This document shows positions 1 through 9,635 of a stretch of 64,000 nucleotides of DNA, one piece after another. The stretch is from the NCBI GenBank assembly GCA_025210805.1, contig JAOAQX010000026.1, forward strand, positions 1 through 64,000, written 5' to 3'. Made by a program: the position numbers and the translations under genes. This DNA is from Flavobacteriales bacterium. GTDB taxonomy: Bacteria > Bacteroidota > Bacteroidia > Flavobacteriales > CAJXXR01. The stretch's first letter is position 1, and each line of letters opens with the position of its first letter. The notes below the pieces were generated by a model. That model saw only the letters and a list, made by a program, of their open reading frames with translations, did not search any database and was not told the origin of the DNA.

Positions 1-2
1 AC

Positions 3-1793
3 AATGCTGTGGGTACTCCACAACTGAAAGATGTTTCGGTAAGTGCTTCGAAAATTCAAGAAGATGCGGTTACTAGAGATCATATTAATCCAAATGTAGC
101 GGGTGCGGGTCTTACTCAAGATGCAAACGGTGCGCTTATTGTTAATCCGGATGCAATATCGGGTGCAGGTAACTTAACTTCTACGGACATCACCGTTACA
201 GGTGGTGATACTGCCCTACTTCACGATGTTTCTTTGGCCTTAGCCAATAACTCGGTAAACTCAGATGAAATTGCAGATAATGCAGTAAAAACTTCGGAGA
301 TTAACAATGGAGCGGTGACTGCTGATAAGATTGCAAACAATGCGGTTACTACTACGAAGATTATTAACAATGCAGTTACCACTGATAAGATTAACAATGG
401 GGCGATAACAACTACAAAAATTGCCGACAACGCGGTTACTACTGCAAAGATTGCTAATAATGCAGTAACTACAGATAAGATTGCAACAGGAACGGCTAAT
501 AGTTTCTTAACTACCGATGGAAGTGGAAACCCTCAATGGTCTCTAACTTCAAGTATCGACAATTCAAATGATGCTTTTGTCAATAACTCTGCCAATAACC
601 GTGTGGAATTAGGAACTCAAGCAGACGGAACCACCGCACGAGCGGCAGGTACAGAATTTGTTATTCAAAATAACGGAAGAGTCGGAATTGGAGAAACCAC
701 CCCGCAGGCACTCTTACAAATAGGGAATGATTTCCCTTCAAATGGAACTTCTTTAAAAGTAAATGGAAGCAATGTTGAAGGAGTTCTCGCTTCATATAAT
801 GGTGGTATTGAAGTTTTTAAAGGTAATGCAAACAATGCTAGTATATTCTTTGGAGAGAATAGTAGTTTCTCTGGTTATTCTGAAATACGATTTAAACATG
901 AAGCTGATGATAAACATTACCTACAATTAGGAACTTTCAATACCAATTTCTTTGAATCTTCAACAATTAGAATTGGAAGCAGAAAACCAGGAGCTGGAAA
1001 CACCTCAAACATTGAATTCAAAACCATAGAACAAAATGGTGCTATTTCTAAAATGGTAATGGATGGAACTGTTTTTTATCCAAACAATAGCATGTTCCTA
1101 GGAAGACCAGCAAATCATTGGACATCTACTTACACAGACGATATATTTATAACACCTATTGATAGCTCTGCTGCTGCTAACAAAGTATTAGTGTCGCTTA
1201 GTGCTATTGGTAATGCAACATGGTCAAAATTAGATTCAGCATATATTGATGATCTCTCTATTTCACACCAAAATCTAGCTCCTGGAACTGCAGATGGTCA
1301 AACATTAAAATGGAATGCTATAGACTCAGCATGGGAACTGAGCACTCCATTTAGCCAGACCTTAGCTGAAGTTTATAATACTACAGGAACACAAATTTTG
1401 GATGAAGGAACTTTTACAGATATCACTTTTGGAACCGACGGAATTGTGGATGGTGATTATACTACTGCGGCAACTTCTATTACTGTATCAAATGCAGGAC
1501 GCTATGAAATTACTTATCGGGTATCGACTACATCAGAGGACAATGCACGAACAGGTGCGGAGTTCTATTTAGATATCAATGGAACAGAATCTCCAGGTTC
1601 TCGTTCTTATACCTACAGCAGAAATAATTTGGTAGGAAATAACTCAGCAACCGTTACCAAGATTGTACAGCTAGCGGCAAGTGCAGTGATCAGAATTAAA
1701 GGGCAAGTATATGCCTCTAACCAAAACGGGACATCAGCACAAATCAAAATGGCTGCAAATGGTTCTTCACTTATTGTGAAAAGAATTAAATAA
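3..1793 (+). CDS. Tail-fibre/adhesin-like repeat surface protein (5' partial)
   Basis: The frame is open to the left edge: the codons before the first possible start (GTG at 9) read Asn-Ala, which fits the NAV repeat that follows. The N-terminus therefore lies outside the window. About 595 residues are visible. The first part carries decapeptide repeats of the type (A/N)NAVTTxKI, common in fibrous bacteroidotal and phage tail-like proteins. A middle part has the wording typical of fibre shafts (VGIGETTPQALLQIG). The last 140 residues look like an all-beta C1q/TNF-type jelly roll. No peptidase S74 chaperone or T9SS sorting domain is seen at the C-terminus. It is the first of five closely packed genes for exported proteins. 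The role, adhesin or extracellular fibre, is inferred from composition only. Confidence 0.75.
   Translation, partial: NAVGTPQLKDVSVSASKIQEDAVTRDHINPNVAGAGLTQDANGALIVNPDAISGAGNLTSTDITVTGGDTALLHDVSLALANNSVNSDEIADNAVKTSEINNGAVTADKIANNAVTTTKIINNAVTTDKINNGAITTTKIADNAVTTAKIANNAVTTDKIATGTANSFLTTDGSGNPQWSLTSSIDNSNDAFVNNSANNRVELGTQADGTTARAAGTEFVIQNNGRVGIGETTPQALLQIGNDFPSNGTSLKVNGSNVEGVLASYNGGIEVFKGNANNASIFFGENSSFSGYSEIRFKHEADDKHYLQLGTFNTNFFESSTIRIGSRKPGAGNTSNIEFKTIEQNGAISKMVMDGTVFYPNNSMFLGRPANHWTSTYTDDIFITPIDSSAAANKVLVSLSAIGNATWSKLDSAYIDDLSISHQNLAPGTADGQTLKWNAIDSAWELSTPFSQTLAEVYNTTGTQILDEGTFTDITFGTDGIVDGDYTTAATSITVSNAGRYEITYRVSTTSEDNARTGAEFYLDINGTESPGSRSYTYSRNNLVGNNSATVTKIVQLAASAVIRIKGQVYASNQNGTSAQIKMAANGSSLIVKRIK
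246..492 (+). repeat. About 30-bp coding tandem repeat (NNAVTTxKI decapeptides)
   Basis: Seven to eight tandem units of about 30 bp encode residues such as NNAVTTDKI, NNGAITTTKI and ADNAVTTAKI. The units differ mainly at third positions, and the reading frame is kept. Similar repeats form fibrous trimeric shafts in other proteins. The copy number could change by recombination without shifting the frame. Confidence 0.7.
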
Positions 1794-1822
1794 AGTTTTA
1801 TGAATGCACAAAAATCAAACAC

Positions 1823-1859
1823 AAACAACAACATGATACGATATATCATGTTGTTGTTT
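1823..1859 (+). promoter_or_regulatory. Perfect 16-bp inverted repeat enclosing a start codon
   Basis: Positions 1823-1838 and 1844-1859 are exact reverse complements separated by the 5-base loop CGATA. The left arm holds the ATG at 1833, the most likely start of the next gene. In mRNA the start codon would be locked in a stem. It lies 30 bases after the stop codon of the upstream gene. There is no clean U-tract, so an intrinsic terminator is less likely than a translational control hairpin, but neither is shown. Confidence 0.55.
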
Positions 1860-2219
1860 ACTCTACTTTTTATAGAAAATCAAGCGAATGCTCAAATTAG
1901 CTTGCCTGCCAATACCAATATTTCAACATACAATACGGCAAGTGAAGGGGATTATTACCAAGTTACGGGGAATCCAGAACTTTATATTGGGATGCAAAAT
2001 GGTTCTCTTAAAATAGTTTCAGATTTTCAACCAAAAAAAGTTGAGAATGAATTATTTTTTGAAGACAACAGCTTTTATTATGTTTCTATGAGAATCAACA
2101 CGAATGACTTCAAAGTCATTCGTTATAACAAAACAGACCTCAATGATGAGCAAGAAGCATCTGGAACAGCCACTCAACCCAATACATTGGCTTTAGTTCA
2201 AGGATTAACGTATAACTAA
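1833..2219 (+). CDS. Small exported protein with the surface-operon N-terminal module
   Basis: A 128-residue protein with a Sec signal peptide ending near NANAQ. It is followed by a module, ISLPANTNISTYNTASEGDYY then ELYIGMQNGSLKIV, that recurs in the genes at 4220 and 5800. An in-frame ATG at 1800 would add 11 Asn/Lys-rich residues; the start at 1833 is preferred because it aligns with the signal-peptide starts of the two paralogues. After the module only about 65 residues remain, with no recognisable domain. It is probably co-transcribed with its neighbours. The function is unknown; it may be a structural partner of the longer fibre-like proteins. Confidence 0.7.
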   Translation: MIRYIMLLFTLLFIENQANAQISLPANTNISTYNTASEGDYYQVTGNPELYIGMQNGSLKIVSDFQPKKVENELFFEDNSFYYVSMRINTNDFKVIRYNKTDLNDEQEASGTATQPNTLALVQGLTYN

Positions 2220-2242
2220 TTTTTTTTCAGACACGCGCCGCC

Positions 2243-4213
2243 ATGAAGTATCTTTTCCTTCTTATTAGTTCCTTGGTATTAACCGATGTATTATCCCAAG
2301 TAAATCTCGAAACTGTTTCAAATAACATTACGAAACAAGGTTCTGTATATACTGTTCAAAACGGTACTGTGAATGTTAATCAAGCGATTAACCCTGTTGA
2401 AGAAGGGATCATTATTATCCGCAATAGTGGACGACTACGATTTCGTCCAAATGCCGATATTACTTTGGGGAAAATAAAAAGAGAAAATGGGCAAATTGTT
2501 CGTGGTATTGATGGCAAACCTATTGTTGAAAAAAGAGTCATAATAATAGAAGAAAGCAATGCAGGAACATGGGGAGCTGATAACTACAACAACAGTACAG
2601 GTAATCGATTTAACTCGGGAGCTACAGTAAATTTAGAAGGAGTTACATGGATTCAGGCAACAAGTGGAACAAGTCATTTTGATATACGCTCGGGGGCGAA
2701 TGTTCATTTTAGAAATTGCGAAATTATTCTTAAAGGTTCAACAAACTTTCCACACTTTGCCAGTACCAACGTTACCATAGATGGATTAATTATGGACAAT
2801 AGATCTAATGCAACAGCTTTGGAATTTGCTCAAGGTGGCGTACCCAGCTCCATTAAGAACTTAGAACTTATTGATAATAATTCAGGTAGTACCACTAGGC
2901 ATTTTGTTTTCGTAAGTACGCCTGCAGGAACCTATGAAGTAGAAAATCTTCAAGCGCGTAATATTGTTATTTGGAATGCTTCTTCTAACCGAATTATTCA
3001 TCTCATCAACCCTTTATCTAATATGCAAAAAGCTCAGCAAACGGGTGGAAAGCTGAGTATATTTAGAGATTTATCAGTTTCAGCCATAGATCAAAGTGGA
3101 GCAGCTTTAGCTAATATCAAACTAAAAATCCGTAGGAAAAATAGTTCTTTAGCCTATGATCAAGAATTTTCTTTAGACAACATTGGTCAACACAAAGAAC
3201 GATTATTACAATACGATATTAATCACGGTTCTTTTTCTAGAACAAATCATAATCAATATGATATTCAACTACTCAGTTATAACAAAAATATTTATTATAA
3301 TGACTTCACTTTGGACTTAGTAGCGAATCTTAATGGAGAAAATAAAATTGAGAATGTCATGTTAATTGACGATCCCAATATTTCGAAAAACATTACCGAT
3401 GCTGGAAATATATCAGGAATTAGTGTATCACACAATGCAAACAATACTGGAGGAACGATAAATATAACAGATAGCATCAGTTTATGCGACCTCTACGACT
3501 TTCTAAAGCTAGATAAAGTAGTTACCAATGAATTTGAACCTTCACCTTCTACACTGGTAGCAACACCATTGGGTAAAACCATCAATCTTGGAGATTACAA
3601 TATCACCTTTGGAAATAATGGAAAACTCACAAGTTGTGATAAATTTAGTGAACTAACCACCAACGGTACCACTACCCTACCTAACCCAAGTTCCAATATC
3701 GAAATTTCCCTTACCGACAATAACTCTACATACAAACTCATCAAGTTAGAAGGACTTAGCAATGCTAATATTCAAATCCTTGATAATAATAGTAATACTA
3801 CTCTAACAACAACGACAAATACTTCTGGAATTTTTTCATTTGTAACACAAAATAATTCAGACTCTTTAAGTATTTTCATCACAAGAAACGGATATACTAG
3901 TTGGGCTTCAACTTTAGATTTAACCGCTAGCAGTTTCTTTAACTATATTGTTAATCAAGCACCATTAGGGGGAAATATTGGAAATCCTGCAACAGTTGAA
4001 AATCAAACTGAAATGATTTATCTGATCCAAAAAAACATACAAAAATCTCAAGGAATACTCAATGGTGTAAATGGAACAAATGCAACTTTAAATATTTCAA
4101 CAATTAATCAAACAAATAACAACGCAGCAACTCAAGAAAAACAAGAAGAGATTTTAAATAGCATCAAGACAGTACTGCTCAAAACAACAGCAATTAAACA
4201 ACAATTAGAATAA
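2243..4213 (+). CDS. Exported beta-helix-like protein of unknown function
   Basis: A 656-residue protein with an N-terminal signal peptide (about residues 1-19, ending LSQ). Residues about 30-260 show short strand-rich repeats with Asn/Gly turns (GATVNLEGVTW, GANVHFRNCEI, STNVTIDGLIM) typical of right-handed parallel beta-helices. A later stretch near residues 500-560 resembles a carboxypeptidase-regulatory/CnaB-like beta-sandwich. The last about 70 residues are Asn/Gln-rich and predicted helical (QEKQEEILNSIKTVLLK). No catalytic motif was recognised. It lies 23 bases after the preceding gene and 6 bases before the next, so co-transcription is likely. A surface or matrix role is inferred. Confidence 0.7.
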   Translation: MKYLFLLISSLVLTDVLSQVNLETVSNNITKQGSVYTVQNGTVNVNQAINPVEEGIIIIRNSGRLRFRPNADITLGKIKRENGQIVRGIDGKPIVEKRVIIIEESNAGTWGADNYNNSTGNRFNSGATVNLEGVTWIQATSGTSHFDIRSGANVHFRNCEIILKGSTNFPHFASTNVTIDGLIMDNRSNATALEFAQGGVPSSIKNLELIDNNSGSTTRHFVFVSTPAGTYEVENLQARNIVIWNASSNRIIHLINPLSNMQKAQQTGGKLSIFRDLSVSAIDQSGAALANIKLKIRRKNSSLAYDQEFSLDNIGQHKERLLQYDINHGSFSRTNHNQYDIQLLSYNKNIYYNDFTLDLVANLNGENKIENVMLIDDPNISKNITDAGNISGISVSHNANNTGGTINITDSISLCDLYDFLKLDKVVTNEFEPSPSTLVATPLGKTINLGDYNITFGNNGKLTSCDKFSELTTNGTTTLPNPSSNIEISLTDNNSTYKLIKLEGLSNANIQILDNNSNTTLTTTTNTSGIFSFVTQNNSDSLSIFITRNGYTSWASTLDLTASSFFNYIVNQAPLGGNIGNPATVENQTEMIYLIQKNIQKSQGILNGVNGTNATLNISTINQTNNNAATQEKQEEILNSIKTVLLKTTAIKQQLE

Positions 4214-4219
4214 GCAGAT

Positions 4220-5803
4220 ATGAAAAATTTCATCATCCTAATTATCTTTACACTTTACTCATCTTTGGCATTTGCGCAAATCGAACTACCAGCAGGTACC
4301 AACACGAATACATATTCCAATGCATCTGATGGAGAAATTTATAAAGACGAAAACAATCAATACTATATTGGACTTTCGGATGGTAAGCTCATGTCTATTG
4401 GAGATGGGCAACCACAAACTTCAGATTGGACGCATACAGGAAATGCGAATACAACAAACAATAGCTTCCTTGGAACATCCAACGATAGAAAAATGACCTT
4501 AAAATCTAACAATATAAGCGTTTTGGAATTCGGGAGACGCCAAACTTTGGGACTTGTTCAAAACATTCCTGATTACTCCAATAACAACCAATACCTAACA
4601 CATCTATTGGGGCAAGGAGGTATTTCGGCTTTACAATTTCAAGCAAATGGTGCAGATCTCTATAAACCTATGTTTTTTTCTTCAACCAATGGGAGCTTTC
4701 GCTTAAAAGGATCGGCAGGTCGAACTGATTTATTTGAAATAGGTTCTGCAGGACCCGATAATGGAGGGCGTTTAGAATTTATCGTTGGTGATGATGGTGA
4801 CGAACCCATTATATTTAAACGATATGATCATCGAAATAGTAAATCATATAGAGAGTTATTTCGTGTACAGGGTCATGCAAATTCTGCCGATGCTAAAACA
4901 CGTTTTGGAATCAATATCAATACAGGAAAAATATCTCTCGATCCCAATTTTTCTCACAATTATAATGGAACAATTCCTGCAGGAACCCAAAACGCAATAA
5001 CATTAAGAAAACCCAATTCTACCCTTGAAGTAGGTGGTTCTTTTGCCACTGCAATTACAGAAACTACAGGAACTATTACTCTTTCAGAGGATCATCACAC
5101 AGTTATTATTGGTGGAAATCACACCATCAACCTTCCCACAGGAAGTACCTTAAAGGGACGAATCTATATTATCAAAAACCCCAATAGTTTTGCTACAGTG
5201 GTCAATAGCTATAAAGGGATGAATGGAACGACTACCATTAACACAATTAACCCCAATACCGTACTTTGGGTTCAACACGATGGCTCTGACTGGCAACAAA
5301 TAAGTGGGGGAAGTAATCCTAATGGGATCGATAATAACTCAGGGGATATTAAACATGCTGAGTATAGTTTTACTGGAACAATCAATGTCAATACCTCAAC
5401 CCTTACTTTTAAAAACTTTTTTGCAACAGAAATATCCAATGATGGTGCGGTAAGTCGTCCATCAAGTAATGAAATAGAAATAGAGGAAACAGGGCTCTAT
5501 ATCATTAGTTTTAATTCTGCACTTATTCTTGGAAACAATATTAATTATGTAGGATCTAAGTTTATTCTTTACAAAAACGGAAGTGTACTAACCAACGCCA
5601 GTATGGAAGCACAAAACGCTTGGGTAAGAGGTAGAGGAAACAGTAATGATGAAACCTCTATTCACTTTACGACAACCTTAAAGCTTAATGACAATGACAA
5701 ACTCAGAATAGCAACAATTAGGGAAAACACTGTGGAATCTGGGAGTCTTAATGCTCAAGGAAATAGAACATCTCTAACCATCACAAAACTTAAATCTCTA
5801 TGA
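4220..5803 (+). CDS. Exported fibre-like protein with shared N-terminal module and C1q-like tail
   Basis: A 527-residue protein with a signal peptide ending SLAFAQ, then the shared module (IELPAGTNTNTYSNASDGEIY, YYIGLSDGKLMSIG). The middle contains a strand-rich segment (about residues 270-350: TGTITLSEDHHTVII, INLPTGSTLKGRIYIIKN) often seen in bacteroidotal tail-fibre-like proteins. The C-terminal 145 residues resemble a C1q/TNF-type jelly roll, like the tail of the first gene in the window. It overlaps the next gene by four bases (ATGA), so the two are probably translationally coupled. No enzyme motif was seen. The exact role is unknown. Confidence 0.72.
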   Translation: MKNFIILIIFTLYSSLAFAQIELPAGTNTNTYSNASDGEIYKDENNQYYIGLSDGKLMSIGDGQPQTSDWTHTGNANTTNNSFLGTSNDRKMTLKSNNISVLEFGRRQTLGLVQNIPDYSNNNQYLTHLLGQGGISALQFQANGADLYKPMFFSSTNGSFRLKGSAGRTDLFEIGSAGPDNGGRLEFIVGDDGDEPIIFKRYDHRNSKSYRELFRVQGHANSADAKTRFGININTGKISLDPNFSHNYNGTIPAGTQNAITLRKPNSTLEVGGSFATAITETTGTITLSEDHHTVIIGGNHTINLPTGSTLKGRIYIIKNPNSFATVVNSYKGMNGTTTINTINPNTVLWVQHDGSDWQQISGGSNPNGIDNNSGDIKHAEYSFTGTINVNTSTLTFKNFFATEISNDGAVSRPSSNEIEIEETGLYIISFNSALILGNNINYVGSKFILYKNGSVLTNASMEAQNAWVRGRGNSNDETSIHFTTTLKLNDNDKLRIATIRENTVESGSLNAQGNRTSLTITKLKSL

Positions 5804-6468
5804 TAAAATACTCCATACTAAACTTTTTTCTTATTTTTTCGACATTAGTATGCGAAGCTCAAATAGCACTACCAGCTGGTACTAATATCGAAATGTACAA
5901 TTCTGCTTCAGAAGGAGATTTCTACATAGACAATGATAGTAATTTCTATATCGGACTCAGTAATGGAGGTTTAAAAATAATTCCTAAAGAAGACTCAGAA
6001 TCACTACCCACTGGAACGCCTACTATTCCTTTTGAAAACCCCGTGATATGGTTAAGCTCCACTTCTGTCCCTGTAACTTCTAGCTCCTATGAAACAATTA
6101 AATCTTTCACCCTCAAAGGTGATATTTTGCAAGACAAAAACGCCGTGAGAATTACTTGTTGGAGAAGGCGTCAAGGTGGGAATATGCAAATAAATTTCCG
6201 ATATGGTGGACAATCATTCTTCACTTCTGGAAGCCTTGGAAACAACTCTGCTCGTATGGAGTTTATTATATTCTCAAACGGAAATGCGAACTCCCAAAGA
6301 GCTTATATGGACGATGCGAACACAGGTGGCAATGGTCAAAGAACTGGAACATTAAGCATTAATTCAGCGGTTGACCAAACTGTAGAAATTCGTGCCAGAA
6401 GAGCTAGTGGAAGTGGAACTGCTGGTTTTATAGATTTTTGTTCCTCAGAAGCCCTTATTTATGAATAA
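5800..6468 (+). CDS. Exported beta-rich protein, last gene of the surface operon
   Basis: A 222-residue protein whose start overlaps the preceding stop (ATGA). A signal peptide ending LVCEAQ is followed by the shared module (IALPAGTNIEMYNSASEGDFY, FYIGLSNGGLKIIPK). The remaining about 150 residues are beta-rich with many Ser, Gly and Asn (MQINFRYGGQSFFTSGS, TVEIRARRASGSGTAGF) and match no family I can name. Three proteins in one operon sharing the same N-terminal 45 residues but different tails suggests a common docking or anchoring part. That is inference. Confidence 0.7.
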   Translation: MIKYSILNFFLIFSTLVCEAQIALPAGTNIEMYNSASEGDFYIDNDSNFYIGLSNGGLKIIPKEDSESLPTGTPTIPFENPVIWLSSTSVPVTSSSYETIKSFTLKGDILQDKNAVRITCWRRRQGGNMQINFRYGGQSFFTSGSLGNNSARMEFIIFSNGNANSQRAYMDDANTGGNGQRTGTLSINSAVDQTVEIRARRASGSGTAGFIDFCSSEALIYE

Positions 6469-6533
6469 GAACTTTAGATCATCTCATGGTCTGATTTCTT
6501 AGAAGCCCACCCCCTCATCTAATAGGATTCACG

Positions 6534-6541
6534 TATATTTG
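6534..6541 (+). promoter_or_regulatory. Predicted -7 promoter element for purM
   Basis: TATATTTG fits the Bacteroidota sigma-A -7 consensus TAnnTTTG. Transcription would begin about 6545-6550, which excludes an ATG at 6539 and supports the start at 6557. No convincing -33 TTTG was found at the usual distance. Confidence 0.5.
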
Positions 6542-6556
6542 CAAAAATTTCTATCC

Positions 6557-7723
6557 ATGAGTGACCAAAGATATATGCAAAGAGGTGTTTCCGCCTCCAA
6601 AGAAGATGTGCACAATGCCATAAAAAACATTGACAAAGGGTTGTATCCAAAAGCTTTTTGTAAAATCGTACCAGACTACCTCACAGGAAGTCAAGATCAC
6701 TGTATAGTAATGCATGCCGATGGTGCAGGTACCAAGTCTTCTTTGGCTTATATGTATTGGAAAGAAACAGGTGATTTGAGTGTTTGGAAAGGTATTGCTC
6801 AAGATGCTTTGATTATGAATATCGATGACCTTTTGTGTGTGGGAGCGACAGGACCTATTCTACTCTCTTCTACCATCGGAAGAAACAAAAACTTGATTCC
6901 TGGTGAAGTGCTTTCAGCAATCATCAATGGTACAGAAGAACTCCTTGAAGATCTTCGAAATCATGGAATCGAAATTTATTCTACAGGTGGAGAAACTGCC
7001 GATGTGGGTGATTTGGTAAGAACTATTATTGTTGATTCTACCGTTACGGCAAGAATGGAACGCAAGAATGTAATTGACAATGCCAATATCCAAGCAGGTG
7101 ATGTTATTGTGGGCTTAGCATCTTTTGGGCAAGCAAATTATGAAAAAGAATACAACGGAGGAATGGGATCCAATGGACTTACCTCTGCACGTCATGATGT
7201 ATTCGAAAAATATTTAGCCGAAAAATACCCAGAAAGTTTTGATCACGATGTACCAAATGATTTGGTTTATTCGGGGAGCAAAAAACTTACCGATACTGTA
7301 GAAAACGCACCTTTGGATGCCGGAAAAATGGTTCTTTCCCCTACTCGAACGTATGCGCCCGTGATTAAAGCCATTTTAGATAAAATGAGTGATCAGGTTC
7401 ACGGAATGGTTCATTGTTCTGGGGGAGCTCAAACCAAAATATTGCATTTTGTAGAAAATTTACATATCGTAAAAAATAACCTCTTCCCTACTCCACCACT
7501 TTTTGAAATGATCCAAAAAGAATCGGGTACAGACTGGAAAGAAATGTACAAAGTGTTTAATATGGGACACCGCATGGAAGTATATCTACCAAAAGACGCA
7601 GCCCAAGAACTTATCGAAATTTCAAAATCTTTTGGAATTGATGCACAAATTGTTGGGTATTGTGAGGCTTCCGAAGGAAAATCATTAAAAATAGAATCTG
7701 CTCACGGAGTATTTGATTATTAA
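6557..7723 (+). CDS. purM: Phosphoribosylformylglycinamidine cyclo-ligase (AIR synthase)
   Basis: A 388-residue PurM-type enzyme that closes the imidazole ring of FGAM with ATP to give AIR in cytoplasmic purine synthesis. The AIRS N-terminal half shows HADGAGTKSSLAYMYW and IAQDALIMNIDDLLCVGAT. The glycine-rich STGGETADVGDLVRT and the C-terminal HCSGGAQTKI and FNMGHRMEVY segments complete the fold. The start is set at MSDQRYMQRGVSASKEDV because a promoter -7 box sits over the earlier ATG at 6539. The sequence is the divergent Bacteroidota form rather than the enterobacterial one. prfA follows after 9 bases. This assignment is secure. Confidence 0.93.
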   Translation: MSDQRYMQRGVSASKEDVHNAIKNIDKGLYPKAFCKIVPDYLTGSQDHCIVMHADGAGTKSSLAYMYWKETGDLSVWKGIAQDALIMNIDDLLCVGATGPILLSSTIGRNKNLIPGEVLSAIINGTEELLEDLRNHGIEIYSTGGETADVGDLVRTIIVDSTVTARMERKNVIDNANIQAGDVIVGLASFGQANYEKEYNGGMGSNGLTSARHDVFEKYLAEKYPESFDHDVPNDLVYSGSKKLTDTVENAPLDAGKMVLSPTRTYAPVIKAILDKMSDQVHGMVHCSGGAQTKILHFVENLHIVKNNLFPTPPLFEMIQKESGTDWKEMYKVFNMGHRMEVYLPKDAAQELIEISKSFGIDAQIVGYCEASEGKSLKIESAHGVFDY

Positions 7724-7732
7724 AAAAAGACT

Positions 7733-8806
7733 ATGCTAGATAAATTAGAGAAAATACACCAACGCTTCATCGAAGTTTCTGATCAGATTGTAGATCCGAA
7801 TATCATTTCGGACATGAAACGCTATGTGGCGCTAAACAAAGAATATAAAGATCTTCAAAAAATAGAAGATGCTTATCAAGAATACAAGCTCTTGGTTTCC
7901 AATATAGCAGAATCGAAAGATATTTTGGCAAACGAAACAGATCCTGAAATGAAGGAAATGGCGAAAATGGAACTCGACGAAGCACTCCCAAGAAAGGAAG
8001 AGATGGATGAAGAAATCAAATGGCTTCTGATTCCAAAAGATCCTGAGGATGCTAAAAATGCTCAAGTAGAAATCCGTGCAGGTACGGGTGGAGATGAAGC
8101 CTCTATTTTTGCTGGAGACCTTTTCCGTATGTACACAAAATATTGCGAAGGAAGAGGATGGAAAATTTCAGTTTCCGATTTTACAGAAGGTACTGCAGGA
8201 GGATATAAAGAAGTTATTTTTGACGTAAGCGGACAAGATGTGTATGGAACCATGAAATATGAATCGGGAGTTCACCGTGTTCAGCGTGTTCCACAAACGG
8301 AAACTCAAGGACGTGTTCACACTTCTGCTGCCACCGTTATTGTGCTTCCAGAAGCCGAAGAATTTGATATCGATATCAAAGAATCTGATCTTCGTGTAGA
8401 TTCTTTCTGTTCGTCTGGTCCTGGAGGTCAGTCTGTAAATACCACTTATTCTGCCATCAGAATTACCCACGTTCCTACAGGAGTTGTGGCTCAGTGTCAG
8501 GATCAAAAATCGAAACTAAAAAACTACGATAAAGCCCTTAAAGTACTGAGAAATCGTATCTACGAAATGGAACTTCAGAAAAAGCTTGAAGCCGAAGCTG
8601 AACATCGTAAATCTTTAGTTTCTTCGGGTGACCGTTCGGCAAAAATTAGAACCTATAACTACCCACAAAGTAGAATTACAGACCACCGAATAGGACTTAC
8701 ACTTTATAGTCTAAATGACTTTATTAATGGAGATATCCAAAAAGTAATCGACGAGCTAACACTAGTAGAAAATACCGAAAGATTAAAAGAAGGTTCTGAT
8801 GAATAA
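7733..8806 (+). CDS. prfA: Peptide chain release factor 1
   Basis: A 357-residue class-I release factor of normal RF1 length. It recognises UAA and UAG stop codons in the ribosomal A site and triggers peptide release. The GGQ catalytic loop is present near residue 230 ([12 protein letters not shown]). The codon-recognition tripeptide is of the PxT type ([10 protein letters not shown]), which separates RF1 from RF2 (SPF). The N-terminal helical domain is complete. It follows purM after 9 bases, and its last 8 bases overlap the start of pyrF, so the three genes are likely one transcript. Confidence 0.96.
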   Translation: MLDKLEKIHQRFIEVSDQIVDPNIISDMKRYVALNKEYKDLQKIEDAYQEYKLLVSNIAESKDILANETDPEMKEMAKMELDEALPRKEEMDEEIKWLLIPKDPEDAKNAQVEIRAGTGGDEASIFAGDLFRMYTKYCEGRGWKISVSDFTEGTAGGYKEVIFDVSGQDVYGTMKYESGVHRVQRVPQTETQGRVHTSAATVIVLPEAEEFDIDIKESDLRVDSFCSSGPGGQSVNTTYSAIRITHVPTGVVAQCQDQKSKLKNYDKALKVLRNRIYEMELQKKLEAEAEHRKSLVSSGDRSAKIRTYNYPQSRITDHRIGLTLYSLNDFINGDIQKVIDELTLVENTERLKEGSDE

Positions 8807-9617
8807 ACAAGAGATTGTTGACCAAATAAAAAAGAAAAAATCCTTCCTTTGTGTAGGTTTAGATACCGATATAAACCGAATCCCAAAGCATCTTTTAGAA
8901 ACAGAAGACCCTGTTTTTGAATTTAATAAACAGATTATAGATGCAACTAAGGATTTTTGTGTTGCCTATAAACCCAATATTGCTTTTTATGAAGCTATGG
9001 GACCTAAAGGATGGGAAAGCCTGAGAAAAACCTTGGAATATATTCCAAAAGATATTTTCACCATTGCCGATGCCAAGCGTGGAGATATCGGAAATACTTC
9101 AAAGATGTATGCCCAGTGTTTTTTTGAGCAATATCAATTCGACTCGGTAACCGTTGCACCCTATATGGGAAAAGACAGCGTGGAACCATTCTTGGATTTT
9201 GATGGAAAATGGGTAATTCTACTGGCACTTACCTCTAACCAAGGTGGCCTGGAAATGCAAACGGAAAAACTGGCATCAGGGAAACCTATTTATCAAATGA
9301 CTTTGGAAAAATCCCAAAACTGGGAAAATGCCGATCGATTAATGTATGTGGTAGGTGCCACCAGAGCAGAAATGCTTACAGATATTCGAAAGACCATCCC
9401 AGATGCCTTTCTACTCGTTCCAGGAGTGGGAGCACAAGGAGGAAGCCTTACCGAAGTTGCCAAATACGGCTGGAACAAAGATTGTGGATTGCTCATCAAT
9501 TCTTCCCGAGGGATTATCTATAAATCCGATGGAGAAGATTTTGCAGAAAAAGCCCAAGAAGAAGCTCAAAAACTCCAACAACAAATGGAGAAAATTATTA
9601 TAGAAAAAGGATTGTAG
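8799..9617 (+). CDS. pyrF: Orotidine 5'-phosphate decarboxylase, family 2
   Basis: A 272-residue TIM-barrel enzyme that decarboxylates OMP to UMP, the last step of de novo pyrimidine synthesis. Visible signatures are CVGLDTD at the N-terminus, [12 protein letters not shown], the catalytic [12 protein letters not shown] segment and [11 protein letters not shown] with the phosphate-binding loop. The length and the [10 protein letters not shown] context place it in the longer family-2 (subfamily 2) OMPDC group found in Bacteroidota and mycobacteria. It overlaps prfA by 8 bases. Its stop codon lies inside the stem of the terminator that follows. Confidence 0.94.
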   Translation: MNKQEIVDQIKKKKSFLCVGLDTDINRIPKHLLETEDPVFEFNKQIIDATKDFCVAYKPNIAFYEAMGPKGWESLRKTLEYIPKDIFTIADAKRGDIGNTSKMYAQCFFEQYQFDSVTVAPYMGKDSVEPFLDFDGKWVILLALTSNQGGLEMQTEKLASGKPIYQMTLEKSQNWENADRLMYVVGATRAEMLTDIRKTIPDAFLLVPGVGAQGGSLTEVAKYGWNKDCGLLINSSRGIIYKSDGEDFAEKAQEEAQKLQQQMEKIIIEKGL

Positions 9618-9635
9618 TTTACAATCCTTTTTTTT
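9604..9635 (+). terminator. Intrinsic terminator overlapping the pyrF stop codon
   Basis: AAAAAGGATTGTA and TACAATCCTTTTT form a perfect 13-bp stem with a 3-base loop, continuing into a run of eight T. The TAG stop of pyrF (9615-9617) lies at the tip of the hairpin, so the left arm is coding sequence. It ends the purM-prfA-pyrF unit. Confidence 0.85.

Noticed and set aside
3-6468. The fibre-like gene cluster as part of a prophage
   Set aside because: Four of the five genes show Sec signal peptides (the first is truncated), and there are no capsid, terminase, baseplate or integrase genes nearby.
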